Origin: an uncultured Caulobacter sp.
Lineage (GTDB): Bacteria; Pseudomonadota; Alphaproteobacteria; Caulobacterales; Caulobacteraceae
Assembly (NCBI RefSeq): GCF_937900395.1
Contig: NZ_CALCDX010000232.1
Coordinates: 1 to 30,761, forward strand
DNA length: 30,761 bases
Direction: 5' to 3'
Under the pieces are notes generated by a model. It had not been told where the DNA came from and searched no databases. It saw nothing but the letters and a program-made list of their open reading frames with translations. Positions 15,608-23,850 of the stretch are shown piece after piece. Position numbers and translations under genes: made by a program. Each line of letters opens with the position of its first letter. Positions within the stretch are counted from its first letter, which is position 1.

Positions 15608-15640
15608 AAAAAGAAAGGGCTGGCCTCGCGGCCAGCCCTT
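15608..15640 (-). terminator. Intrinsic terminator of the OmpA2-like gene
   Basis: AAGGGCTGGCC (15615-15625) and GGCCAGCCCTT (15630-15640) form a perfect 11-bp stem with loop TCGC. On the minus strand it is followed by TTTCTTTTT. It is 22 bases behind the stop of the OmpA-family gene. Confidence 0.9.
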
Positions 15641-15662
15641 GGAAGTCTTCCGAGCGGAAAAC

Positions 15663-16892
15663 TTAGAAGTTGATCGACACCGTCGAACGGCGGTTCAGCG
15701 GTTCCTTCACGCCATCGCCGGTGGCGACGGCCGGAGCGCTTTCACCCTTCCAGTCGACGGCCAGGGCCGTGGCGTTGACACCCATGCCCACCAGACCGTC
15801 GGCCACCGCCTTGGCGCGGCGTTCCGAGAGCTTGCGGTTGTAGGCGTCCGAGCCCGAGGTGTCGGTGTGGCCCGTGACGACGATGCGGGTCGCGCCGCCG
15901 CCCTTGGCGTAGTCGGCGGCCTGCTGGACCACCGCCTGGGCTTCCGTCGTCAGCACGTACTGATCGAACGGGAAGTAGACCACGAACTCACGCGACTCGT
16001 AGGCCGGCGCGGCCGGAGGCGGCGGCGGGGGCGGAGGCGGCGGAGGCGGCGGGGGAGGCGGCGGCGGGGGCGGAGGCGGCGGGGGCGGCGGCGGCGGCGG
16101 AGCGCCGAAGGTGTAGCGCAGGCCCAGGGTCACCGAGGTGTCCTTGTAGCGGCCCGAGAACGTGCCCACGTCGGTGATCGCGCCGCCGGCCGGACCGGCG
16201 TTCTGGGTCACCGAACCCCAGTCCAGCTTGCTGGTGCGCAGATAGCGGCCGGTCAGGTCCATCGACCAGTTGGTCGCGAAGTTCCAGCCCAGGCCGATGA
16301 TGCCCTGCATGGCGAACGCCTGGTCGACGTCGTCGAAGCTGGTGTTCTGGTAGATCGCGCCGCCAGCCGGGACGCCCGACAGTTGGCCGTAGACCTTGTT
16401 GTGCACCCAGGCCGTACCGACGCCGGCGCCGATGAACGGGTTCAGGCTCGAGTTCGGGGCCATGTCGTAGATGACATTGGCCATCAGGGTCGAGGCCTTG
16501 AACTTGCCGTCGGGCTCACCGCAGGTCGCGGCGCTCGAGGTGCGGCCGACGCCGGCGGTGCAGAGACCGATCGGCTGGGCGCCGCCCGTGGTGCCGGTGC
16601 CGAAGCCGCCTTCGCCGCGGACGCTCTTGATGTCGCTCGGGCGGTAGCCGTACTCGGCTTCCACGCGCCAGTTCGGCGTGAACTTGTAACCCAGGCGACC
16701 GAAGGCGGCCCAGTCGTGGTCGCTGCCGAAGTTCCACTGATAGTTGTTGGTGGAGGTCGCCTTGACGTCGTCAGGCTCGTGATAGCCGACGTCCGCACCG
16801 ACGTACCACCCGCTCGTGGCGCTCTGGGCCAGGGCGCCCGAGGCGGCGCTTAGCGCCACCGCAGCTACGCCGACCAGCAACCGCATGTTCAT
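15663..16892 (-). CDS. ompA2: OmpA-family outer membrane protein with polyproline linker (OmpA2-like)
   Basis: A 409-residue protein in four parts: a signal peptide (MNMRLLVGVAAVALS to ALA-Q near residue 23), an eight-strand-like barrel domain (about 24-263, starting SGWYVGADVGYHEP), a run of 29 prolines encoded at 16014-16100, and a C-terminal OmpA/peptidoglycan-binding domain with YFPFDQY, GHTDTSGSDAYNRKLSERRA and NRRSTVSINF. It probably ties the outer membrane to peptidoglycan. The layout and the divergent SapA-like neighbour agree with OmpA2 of Caulobacter crescentus; the symbol rests on that. ATG 16892 has GAGGG about 8 bases upstream. Its own terminator lies at 15608. Confidence 0.9.
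   Translation of the reverse strand: MNMRLLVGVAAVALSAASGALAQSATSGWYVGADVGYHEPDDVKATSTNNYQWNFGSDHDWAAFGRLGYKFTPNWRVEAEYGYRPSDIKSVRGEGGFGTGTTGGAQPIGLCTAGVGRTSSAATCGEPDGKFKASTLMANVIYDMAPNSSLNPFIGAGVGTAWVHNKVYGQLSGVPAGGAIYQNTSFDDVDQAFAMQGIIGLGWNFATNWSMDLTGRYLRTSKLDWGSVTQNAGPAGGAITDVGTFSGRYKDTSVTLGLRYTFGAPPPPPPPPPPPPPPPPPPPPPPPPPPPPPAAPAYESREFVVYFPFDQYVLTTEAQAVVQQAADYAKGGGATRIVVTGHTDTSGSDAYNRKLSERRAKAVADGLVGMGVNATALAVDWKGESAPAVATGDGVKEPLNRRSTVSINF
16014..16100 (-). repeat. Proline codon run, 29 in a row
   Basis: On the minus strand 29 consecutive proline codons (CCG, CCC and CCT mixed) lie between the barrel and the OmpA domain. The mixture of codons makes it less slippery than a pure repeat, but the plus strand is almost pure G and C. 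Translation through it should need EF-P. Confidence 0.95.
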
Positions 16893-17151
16893 TGCTTTAC
16901 CCTCTACTTTGGAATGTCGCGGTCCCGACATGTTCCCCGGGACCCAGGACGACAAACGCACTCGGAGCGGATTCGGGTGTTGCCCTAAGGACACAGAATG
17001 GGGCGAATTGTGAAATTAATGCGGCCCCACGCCACGATCCGGCAGCGCTTAGCTTGGCCGGAGAACTGCGCGCTCTTGTCGCAAGACTCTGAGATTGAAG
17101 GAAAAATCCGACTTACCCATACTCGGTTCCGGGGACGAGCGGAGTACGGTT

Positions 17152-19143
17152 GTGAGCATTGAACCTTTTCCTCTGGCCCCCGACGATTTTGCGTCGGTTT
17201 CCGGCGGCGAGACGCCGAACGCCTTCGTCAACGCCGACTCCCGCACCGGTATCGTGGCCGGCAAGACCAGCCTGACCATCGCCCAGGCCGCGTCCCAGCT
17301 GCTGCGCGGCGAGCCGGGCTGGTCCAATCAGCTGGAGAAGGCGGCGACGGTCACCTACGCCTATAGGGCCAATGCGCCGACGACGATGCCGGGCGACGCC
17401 TCCGGCTTCTCGACCTTCAACGCCGCCCAGATCGCCCAGGCCGAGAAGGCCCTGGCGGCCTGGGCGGATGTCGCCAACATCACCTTCGTGCGCGTGGGCG
17501 AGGGAACCTCGGGCGCGAGCGCCTACAGCGACAACGCCGCCATCCTGTTTGGCAATTACAGCTCCGGCCAGGACGGGGCGGCCGCCTTCGCCTTCTTTCC
17601 GGGCAACACTTCGCCCACGAACCGTTCCGGCGACATCTGGCTCAATTCCACCCTGAGCTACAACACCAGCCCCACGGGGACCAATTACGGCGGCATGGTC
17701 ATCGTGCACGAGCTGGGCCATGCGATCGGCCTGGACCATCCGGGGGACTACGACGCCGCCGCCAACACCACCCTGACCTACGCCGCCAACGCCGGCTATT
17801 ACGAGGACAGCCGCCAGTACACGGTGATGTCCTATTTCAGCGAGAGCAACACGGGGGGCGCCTTCAGCGGCGCCTACGCCTCCTCTCCCCTGCTGGACGA
17901 CATCGCCGCCGCCCAGCTGGCCTATGGCGCCAACATGTCGACCCGCACCGGCGACACCGTCTACGGCTTCAACGCCAACGCCGGCCGCGACTGGTTCAGC
18001 GCGACCAGCGCCTCCAGCAAGCTGGTCTTCGCCGTCTGGGACGCGGGCGGAACCGACACCCTGGACTTCTCCGGCTACAAGGTCGCCCAGACCATCGACC
18101 TGCGCGGCGGCTACTTCTCCAGCGTCGGCGGCCTGACCGGCAATGTCGCCATCGCGCTCGGCGCGACGATCGAGAACGCTGTCGGCGGGACGGCCGCCGA
18201 CATCATCAACGGCAACAACGCCGCCAACCGCATCACCGGCGGCCAGGGCAATGACACCCTGGACGGAGCTCTTGGCGCCGATACGGCGGTCTTCAGCGGC
18301 AAGGCCGCCGGCTACGCCGTCACCGCCCTTTCAACGGGCGCGTGGCAGGTCAAGGACAACGTCGGGACCGACGGGACCGACGTGGTCCTGAACATCGAGA
18401 GCCTGGTGTTCTCCGACAAGAGCCTGTCGCTGGTCGACAGCCGCGTCGCGACCGCCATGAGCAGCCTGCTGCGCCTGACCCCGCTGAGCGCCAGCGCCGA
18501 AAGCCTGGCCAAGAGTCTGGCGGCGGACATGGCGGGCGGCGCCAGCCACACCCAGGCCATCGCCAAGGTGATCACGGCGGCGGACTCGACCGCCAGCGTC
18601 GCGGTGATGTCGTACCAGTTCTTCACCGGCCGCACGCCGACCACCGCGGGCATGGACTATCTGATCGCGCCGGACGGCCCCAACGCCAACAATCTCAACA
18701 GCGCCTACTATCAGTCTTTCGACTACGGCAACCGCTACATCAACTTCGCGATGAACCTGGGCAAGGTCGGCGAAGGGGCGACGGCGTTCGCCGCGAGCTA
18801 TGGCGCGCTGACCCTGACCGACGCGACGCGCAAGGCCTATTCGGCGATCTTCGGCCTCAATCCCACCGACCAGAAGGTGCGCGATCTGCTGGACGCCAGC
18901 TTCGTGCTGAACGGCCAGACCATGACCAGGGCCGACTACTTCGCCTATTACGGCCAGGACGGACTGAACGGCCAGGGGACCAAGGCCGCCATGGTCGGCT
19001 GGCTGCTGGGCGAGGCGGCCAAGGCCGACGTCGGCGTCTACGCCAAGTCGCTGGCGGCCTTCTACGCCGACGAACTGACCCGCGAGGTGTTCGGGGTCGA
19101 CCTGATCGGGTCCTACGCCAAGCCGGAATACAATCTGACCTGA
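17152..19143 (+). CDS. sapA: SapA-like S-layer-associated metalloprotease (serralysin family)
   Basis: A 663-residue secreted zinc protease. There is no Sec signal, as expected for type I secretion. The catalytic domain (about 60-260) has the zinc motif HELGHAIGLDH (His186, Glu187, His190, His196) and the Met-turn VMSYF (Met226). A calcium-binding RTX-like part follows (GGTAADIIN, GGQGNDTLDGALGAD, about 345-378). The C-terminal 230 residues are alanine-rich and look like a DUF4214-type module (YQFFTGRTPTTAGMDYL). The length and the OmpA2-like neighbour fit SapA, an extracellular protease that acts on mutant S-layer protein in Caulobacter crescentus. I chose GTG 17152, which has GGAG 7 bases upstream, over the in-frame TTG at 17095. 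Confidence 0.88.
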   Translation: MSIEPFPLAPDDFASVSGGETPNAFVNADSRTGIVAGKTSLTIAQAASQLLRGEPGWSNQLEKAATVTYAYRANAPTTMPGDASGFSTFNAAQIAQAEKALAAWADVANITFVRVGEGTSGASAYSDNAAILFGNYSSGQDGAAAFAFFPGNTSPTNRSGDIWLNSTLSYNTSPTGTNYGGMVIVHELGHAIGLDHPGDYDAAANTTLTYAANAGYYEDSRQYTVMSYFSESNTGGAFSGAYASSPLLDDIAAAQLAYGANMSTRTGDTVYGFNANAGRDWFSATSASSKLVFAVWDAGGTDTLDFSGYKVAQTIDLRGGYFSSVGGLTGNVAIALGATIENAVGGTAADIINGNNAANRITGGQGNDTLDGALGADTAVFSGKAAGYAVTALSTGAWQVKDNVGTDGTDVVLNIESLVFSDKSLSLVDSRVATAMSSLLRLTPLSASAESLAKSLAADMAGGASHTQAIAKVITAADSTASVAVMSYQFFTGRTPTTAGMDYLIAPDGPNANNLNSAYYQSFDYGNRYINFAMNLGKVGEGATAFAASYGALTLTDATRKAYSAIFGLNPTDQKVRDLLDASFVLNGQTMTRADYFAYYGQDGLNGQGTKAAMVGWLLGEAAKADVGVYAKSLAAFYADELTREVFGVDLIGSYAKPEYNLT

Positions 19144-19177
19144 GGCGCGGCGCCTTGCGACCGACGCCGCCCGGACC

Positions 19178-20275
19178 TCAGAACCCGAGCGCCTTGAGGC
19201 GGTTGGACCATTTGACCTCGGAGGATCCGGCGGGGAGTGACGCGAAGTCGCCGTCGCGCCCCACGCGCATCGGCCCGCCGAAGATTTCCTTCGAGCGTCC
19301 CAGGAAGGGCCCTTCCAGCGCGCGCACCGGCAAGGGCGGGATCACGTGATAGAACAGCACGGCCTTGGCGCCCGCCGCCTTGGCCTCGCGCGCCACCGTC
19401 TCTGGCGGGGTGTGATAGGTCAGGATGTCCCTGAAGATGTGGGCGTAGTTGCCGCGGCCCGCCTGCTCGGCGACCGACTCCTGCATCGCCACCAGATTAG
19501 GCGCCAAGCCTTCGTGGACCAGAAGGTCGACGTTCCTGGACGCGCGGACAAGGCGCTCGGAAGGTCCCGTATCGCCGCTCACGACGACGCTGCGGCCCTT
19601 GTACTCGAAGCGATAGCCCACGGCCCCCTCCACCGGAGCATGGGCCACCGGAAAGGCCCAGACCTTCAGGTCGGGCTTCTCCAGCACGAGGACGTCCGGG
19701 CCGTCGGCGGCGGCTGAGAAGACATGAGGTTCTCCCCCGAACCCCGAGGGCGGGACCACCGCCGCGCCGTGATGGGCGATGCGGTATCCGCGGTCGGGAG
19801 CGTAGGCCGCCTCGAAGCCGTCCACCACGCCCTCCAGCCCCGGCGGACCATAGATCGGCATCGGCGCGCGCGCCGCGCCGCCAGCCCAGTGCTGCAGCAT
19901 CAGCTCGCCCAGGTCGGCGATATGGTCGGAATGATAGTGGGTGATGAAGGTGGCCGCGACCGAGGCCGGCGGCAGGTTCATCAGCAGAAGGTTGCGCGTC
20001 GAGCCGGATCCGGAGTCGACCACGAAAAGATCGCGCCCCGCGACCACGGCCACGCAGGGGCCGGCTCGCGTGGGATCCGGCATCGGCGAGCCTGAACCGC
20101 AAAGACCGACGTGCAGGCCGTCGGGCAGGCTCGCCAGGGGATCTTCAGCCAGGGCCAGGGCATAGGCCTGACGCATGCCGACCAGCGCCAGCCGATCACG
20201 AAAAAGCCATGCGCCGCCGAGGCCAATGACGACGACCAAGCCCAGCGCGCCCAGCCCGATCCAAAGTCCGCGCAT
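19178..20275 (-). CDS. Membrane-anchored metallo-beta-lactamase-fold hydrolase
   Basis: A 365-residue protein with one N-terminal hydrophobic helix (about 4-25) that probably anchors it in the inner membrane with the enzyme outside. The metal site HYHSDH (113-118) is in the HxHxDH form. Later blocks also fit the fold: VSGDTGPSE, LLVHEG and ending LFYHVIPP. The pattern GSGSPMPDPTRAGP is close to that of tRNase Z/arylsulfatase-like members. The substrate is unknown. ATG 20273-20275 has a very strong AGGAGGAGG ribosome site. Two palindromes (20313 and 20393) lie upstream, between it and the divergent gene, so a shared repressor is plausible. Confidence 0.85.
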   Translation of the reverse strand: MRGLWIGLGALGLVVVIGLGGAWLFRDRLALVGMRQAYALALAEDPLASLPDGLHVGLCGSGSPMPDPTRAGPCVAVVAGRDLFVVDSGSGSTRNLLLMNLPPASVAATFITHYHSDHIADLGELMLQHWAGGAARAPMPIYGPPGLEGVVDGFEAAYAPDRGYRIAHHGAAVVPPSGFGGEPHVFSAAADGPDVLVLEKPDLKVWAFPVAHAPVEGAVGYRFEYKGRSVVVSGDTGPSERLVRASRNVDLLVHEGLAPNLVAMQESVAEQAGRGNYAHIFRDILTYHTPPETVAREAKAAGAKAVLFYHVIPPLPVRALEGPFLGRSKEIFGGPMRVGRDGDFASLPAGSSEVKWSNRLKALGF

Positions 20276-20312
20276 CCTCGCCTCCTCCTCTTTTGGCCAT
20301 AGAGGAACATAA

Positions 20313-20329
20313 TGGCACGCACAGTGCCA
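20313..20329. promoter_or_regulatory. Operator-like palindrome TGGCAC-N5-GTGCCA
   Basis: TGGCAC (20313-20318) and GTGCCA (20324-20329) form a perfect inverted repeat 38 bases upstream of the metallo-hydrolase ATG. No matching regulator gene is nearby. Confidence 0.5.
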
Positions 20330-20392
20330 ATAAAATCCGCGATAGGGTGAAGGCTTCTCCCCGCGGCGCCCGCCGTCATGATCGCGAGCACC

Positions 20393-20415
20393 TATTGACA
20401 GTCTTGATGTCAATA
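20393..20415. promoter_or_regulatory. Operator-like palindrome TATTGACA-N7-TGTCAATA
   Basis: A perfect 8-base inverted repeat with a 7-base spacer. Its left arm contains TTGACA, a consensus -35 hexamer for the gene to its right. The form is typical of sites for TetR-family or similar dimeric repressors, but no such gene is in the window. It could control both divergent genes. Confidence 0.6.
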
Positions 20416-20452
20416 GATGTCATTCAGGTCCGGTCTCTCGGAGCTCACGCCC

Positions 20453-21811
20453 GTGTCCATGCGCACCCTGATCCTGAAAAGCGCGACGACGCTCCTGACC
20501 AGCCCCATGCGCCGCCGCATGGCCCGCGATGGCGCGGCCCTGGCCGCTCGCCTGCGCGGCGAACGCCCAACCGTCCGGTACTTTCATCAGGCCGACGACC
20601 CCTATTCGCATCTGGCCGCGCAGATGCTGCCGCGCTTGCGGGCCCGCTACGCGGCGGAGATCGAGGTCCATCTGGCCCCGCCCCCCGAGGACTCCGCCGC
20701 GCCCGACCGCGAACGGTTGCGAGGCTATGGCTTGCGCGACGCCGTCCGGCTGGCGCGGGCGCACGGCCTGGAATTTCCGTCCAACCCCGCCCTGCCCGCG
20801 CCGGAAGCGGTCTTGCGCTTGCAGGCCATCCTGGCGGACGCGCTGGACCGCGACCGCTTCGACGCGACCGCCGCGGCGGCGGGGAACGCGCTGTGGTCGG
20901 GCGACATGCGCGCGCTGGAGGCGATGGCCGCCCTGAACGGCGCCGCCGAGCCTGGCCTCGCCGACCAGAGTCTCGCCGCTGGCGAGGCCACGCGCCGACG
21001 CCTGGGCCACTATCTGGGCGGCATGTTTCACTTCGAGGGCGAATGGTTCTGGGGCGTCGACCGCCTCGGCTGGCTCGAGCGTCGCCTGGCGGACCGCGGC
21101 CTGGACCGAGAGCCCGGCGCCCGACCGCTAGCGCCGGCGCTGGAGCCGACCCTCGACGCGCCGCCGGCCGGATCGCCGCCGACCCTCGAGGTCTGGTTCT
21201 CGTTCCGCAGCCCTTATTCTTGGCTTGTCATGCCCCGCATCCGGCGACTGGCCCGCGCCTATGGCGCACCGCTCGAACTCCGCCCCATTCTGCCGATGGT
21301 CATGCGAGGCCTGGCCGTTCCGCGGATCAAGACCCTCTACATCGCCTTGGACAGCAAGCGAGAAGCCGAACGCCTTGGCCTGCCTTTCGGCGCGATCGTG
21401 GACCCGGTCGGCGCCGGCGCCGAGCGCGCTCTGGCCGTCCTGCATCACGCCATTCCGCTGGGCCTGGGTCAGGAATTCGCCGAACTGGGCCTGAAGGCCG
21501 CCTTCGCCGATGGGATCGCCCTGGCCGAGGACAAGGGCTTGTTCGACGTCGCGCGCCGCGCGGGACTGACCGACGCCCAGACCACCGCCGCCCTCGCCGA
21601 CGATACCTGGCGAACCCGCGTGGAAGGCAATCGCGCCGCGCTCCTCGACGCGGGCCTCTGGGGAGTCCCCGCCTTTCGAGTCAGCGGCGGCCCCGCGCAC
21701 TGGGGGCAGGATCGCCTATGGATGCTGGAGCAAGACATCCGCGACGCCCTGAACCCAGCGCCCGCCGGGCCGAAGTCCGGTCGTCGAACGTCGCGAGCCG
21801 ACGGCTCGTGA
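20453..21811 (+). CDS. Tandem DsbA/HCCA-isomerase-like (GST kappa-type) protein
   Basis: A 452-residue protein with two thioredoxin-fold domains of the 2-hydroxychromene-2-carboxylate isomerase type. The second (about 245-435) is better kept: FSFRSPYSWLVMP at its start, GVPAFRVSG with Pro406, then HWGQDRLWMLEQDI. The first (about 40-230) has weaker versions: FHQADDPYSHLA, GGMFHFEGEWFWGVDRLGWLE, without the cis-proline motif and without the active Ser of SPYS. The first domain may thus be structural. It probably works on glutathione- or thiol-linked aromatic compounds, but the substrate is not shown. Start is uncertain: GTG 20453 has GGAG 9 bases before; ATG 20459 and ATG 20417 are alternatives. 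It ends 23 bases from the convergent tRNA gene. Confidence 0.8.
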   Translation: MSMRTLILKSATTLLTSPMRRRMARDGAALAARLRGERPTVRYFHQADDPYSHLAAQMLPRLRARYAAEIEVHLAPPPEDSAAPDRERLRGYGLRDAVRLARAHGLEFPSNPALPAPEAVLRLQAILADALDRDRFDATAAAAGNALWSGDMRALEAMAALNGAAEPGLADQSLAAGEATRRRLGHYLGGMFHFEGEWFWGVDRLGWLERRLADRGLDREPGARPLAPALEPTLDAPPAGSPPTLEVWFSFRSPYSWLVMPRIRRLARAYGAPLELRPILPMVMRGLAVPRIKTLYIALDSKREAERLGLPFGAIVDPVGAGAERALAVLHHAIPLGLGQEFAELGLKAAFADGIALAEDKGLFDVARRAGLTDAQTTAALADDTWRTRVEGNRAALLDAGLWGVPAFRVSGGPAHWGQDRLWMLEQDIRDALNPAPAGPKSGRRTSRADGS

Positions 21812-21834
21812 ACCCTGAAAAGAAAGGAGAAGGA

Positions 21835-21909
<75 letters not shown>

Positions 21910-21963
21910 GCCGAAGCGATCCGAAGCGTCTTCGAGAAGACGTCCCGGCCGGGAAGGTGTGGG

Positions 21964-21992
21964 GGTATAGCGGCGGCTTGGCCGGCGCGCAA
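21964..21992 (-). promoter_or_regulatory. Promoter of tRNA-Val
   Basis: On the minus strand TTGCGC (21992 to 21987) and TATACC (21969 to 21964) are 17 bases apart, 55 bases before the tRNA 5' end. A short hairpin (GTCTTC/GAAGAC near 21927-21944) lies in the leader. Confidence 0.6.
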
Positions 21993-22022
21993 GCCGCCCC
22001 AAAACTTTTTTCGAGCGGTTTT

Positions 22023-22379
22023 TTAGGCGGCCATCATCTTCTCCACCTCGGCGACCAGGTCGCGCAGGTGGACCGGCTTGGACAGCACCTTGGAGCCGGC
22101 CGGCGCGCGGTCTTGCGCCGACAGGGCCACGGCGGCGAAGCCGGTGATGAACATGATGCGCAGGCCGGGATCGCGGGCGGCGGCCTGGCGGGCCACCTCG
22201 ATGCCGTCCATGCCCGGCATAACGATGTCGGTCAGCAGCAAGTCCCAGTTGGTGTCGAGGTGCTGGACGGCTTCCTCGCCGTCCGCGCAGGCCGTCACTT
22301 CGAACCCGGCGCGTTCCAGGGCGCGGGCCAGGAAGCCGCGGAGGGAGTCGTCGTCTTCGGCGAGGAGGATGCGGGCCAT
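22023..22379 (-). CDS. cpdR: CpdR, single-domain response regulator of ClpXP
   Basis: A 118-residue receiver without an output domain. Acidic pocket LLAEDDD (Glu8, Asp9, Asp10), phospho-acceptor Asp51 in LLLTDIVMPGMDG, FITGF for the threonine and VLSKPV for the lysine. It ends in two alanines (EKMMAA), the CpdR feature needed for its own degradation by ClpXP. In Caulobacter unphosphorylated CpdR brings ClpXP to the cell pole and starts destruction of CtrA and other proteins; the CckA-ChpT relay phosphorylates it. Length and Asp51 match CpdR. It is divergent from the amidohydrolase gene. No clear terminator is seen between it and the tRNA-Val promoter. Confidence 0.93.
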   Translation of the reverse strand: MARILLAEDDDSLRGFLARALERAGFEVTACADGEEAVQHLDTNWDLLLTDIVMPGMDGIEVARQAAARDPGLRIMFITGFAAVALSAQDRAPAGSKVLSKPVHLRDLVAEVEKMMAA

Positions 22380-22547
22380 GAGGTCACGTGTCCTGAAGAT
22401 TAAGAAGTCGTAGCTTTCGGCACCTTAGCAAGTTCAGCGTAAATCGGGGATGAACCTAAGTGTCGCGGCTGTGGACGGATCGGTGGGCGGCTTGATCATC
22501 GACAAATCGCCGTTTGACCCGGGGAACGCGCGCTTCGATGATGGGCT

Positions 22548-23456
22548 ATGAGCGCCGCCCGGTCGATCCCGTCCGAAACGCTGGAAACCCTTGCCGGGCC
22601 AGCCTTCGAGGTGCTGCGCGCCGCGCCCGCCGGCGCGCCGCCGCCGACCGCCTTGGTCTTCGCCTCGCCCCACTCGGGCGAGGTCTATCCGCCGGACATG
22701 GTCGAGGCCGCCCGCCTGCCGGTCGAAACCTTGCGGGCCTCGGAGGACGCTTTCGTCGATCAGATCATCGCCGGCGCCCCCGCCCTGGGCGCGACTGTGA
22801 TTCTCGCCCGGCTGGCCCGCGCCTATGTCGATCTGAACCGCGAGCCTTGGGAGCTGGACCCGTCGATGTTCGACGAGGATCTGCCCGACTACGCCCAGGG
22901 CCGCACGGCCCGGGTGGCGGCGGGGCTGGGGGCGATTCCCCGCGTCGCCGGCGAGGGACGGCCGATCTACGCCCGCAAGCTGACCTTCGCCGAGGCCCGC
23001 GATCGAATCGAGCTGGCCCACCGCCCCTATCACGACGCCCTGGACCGCCAGCTGGCGGCGGCGCGGGCGGCGCATGGCGCGGCCATCCTGATCGACTGGC
23101 ACTCGATGCCGGCCGCCGCCGCGCGCGGCGTGCGCGGCCGGGGCGGATCGTGCGACATCGTGCTGGGCGACCGCTTCGGCGCGGCCTGCTCGCCGAAGCT
23201 GACCAGCTTGGTCGAGCGCGAGCTCGAAGGCATGGGCTACCGCGTCGCCCGCAACGCGCCCTACGCCGGCGGCTACACCACCGAGCACTACGGCCGCCCG
23301 GCCAAGCGCACCCACGCGCTGCAGATCGAGATCAACCGCGCGCTCTATATGAACGAGGACACGCGCGAGCCGACCGAAGGCCTGGAGAAGCTGACAGCGG
23401 ACGCCGAGACGCTGACGCGGGCCCTGGCGGCGCTGGATGTCGGTGAGCTGAAGTAA
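22548..23456 (+). CDS. N-formylglutamate amidohydrolase
   Basis: A 302-residue enzyme of the N-formylglutamate amidohydrolase family, which splits N-formyl-L-glutamate into formate and glutamate in one form of histidine breakdown. Landmarks in order: FASPHSGEVYP (about 38-48), SEDAFVDQI, DLNREPWELDP, LIDWHSMP, DIVLGDRFG, NAPYAGGYTTEHYGRP and LQIEINRALYMNE. These His, Asp and Glu residues bind zinc and substrate. No other hut genes are near, so the cellular role could be more general than histidine use. ATG 22548 has only a weak upstream purine stretch. Repeat arms follow its stop. Confidence 0.9.
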   Translation: MSAARSIPSETLETLAGPAFEVLRAAPAGAPPPTALVFASPHSGEVYPPDMVEAARLPVETLRASEDAFVDQIIAGAPALGATVILARLARAYVDLNREPWELDPSMFDEDLPDYAQGRTARVAAGLGAIPRVAGEGRPIYARKLTFAEARDRIELAHRPYHDALDRQLAAARAAHGAAILIDWHSMPAAAARGVRGRGGSCDIVLGDRFGAACSPKLTSLVERELEGMGYRVARNAPYAGGYTTEHYGRPAKRTHALQIEINRALYMNEDTREPTEGLEKLTADAETLTRALAALDVGELK

Positions 23457-23469
23457 GCCGCCACTGAAA

Positions 23470-23690
23470 CCCTCTCTCTTGGAGAGAGGGAGGGGCCCAT
23501 GCGCAGCATGGGAGGGTGAGAGGTTTCGCGGTCAACGGCGAACCTCGGGACCTTCGATCAAAGCTTTCGGGAAGTGGGCTCGCCATCGCGGTTTCGCGGA
23601 CGGCCGGGGCGCTTAAGCTAGGTGAGGCCGTAACCTCTCACCCTCCCACCGCTTCGCGGCGGGCCCCGCCCTCTCTCTCAGAGAGAGGGA
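23470..23690. repeat. Inverted pair of GAGAGAGGG repeat elements
   Basis: The left copy (about 23470-23525) holds the hairpin CCTCTCTCTTGGAGAGAGGG and continues GAGGGGCCC...GGGAGGGTGAGAGGT. The right copy (about 23633-23690) is its inverted counterpart: CCTCTCACCCTCCC...GGGCCCCGCCCTCTCTCTCAGAGAGAGGGA. Together they form a large stem with about 105 bases between. A second such pair is at 30223-30437. No coding capacity is supported. Confidence 0.8.
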
Positions 23691-23760
23691 TTTTGTCCCC
23701 CGAACCCCTCCGTTCCCGGCGCGTTGTCGTGGATCAAGGACACGAACCGCCGCTCAGGCC

Positions 23761-23844
23761 AAAAAAAAGCCCGGTGAAACCACCGGGCTAGTTCATTAGG
23801 GAGGAAACGCCCAGGAAGGGCAGAAGCGGCAGCGCCGCCTCACG
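23761..23844 (-). ncRNA. Probable trans-acting small RNA, alphaproteobacterial alpha-r8/MmgR-like
   Basis: On the minus strand a promoter (TTGCCC, 17 bases, TATAAA) stands just before a transcript of about 84 bases. It contains a first hairpin (GGCGGC/GCCGC), a second (GCCC-TTCCT-GGGC), the unpaired TTTCCTCCCT at about 23797-23806, and a strong terminator AGCCCGGT/ACCGGGCT (23789 to 23768) followed by eight T (23761-23768). From memory, UUUCCUCCCU before a terminator hairpin is the conserved core of the MmgR (alpha-r8) family, which regulates polyhydroxybutyrate storage in Sinorhizobium. The core can pair with ribosome sites. The family name is an inference; the existence of a small transcript is much better supported. 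It lies alone between the amidohydrolase and typA. Confidence 0.72.
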
Positions 23845-23850
23845 GGATTG

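Noticed and set aside
23470..23690. Repeat pairs as a possible CRISPR array
   Set aside because: Only two inverted copies with no regular spacers and no cas genes in the window.
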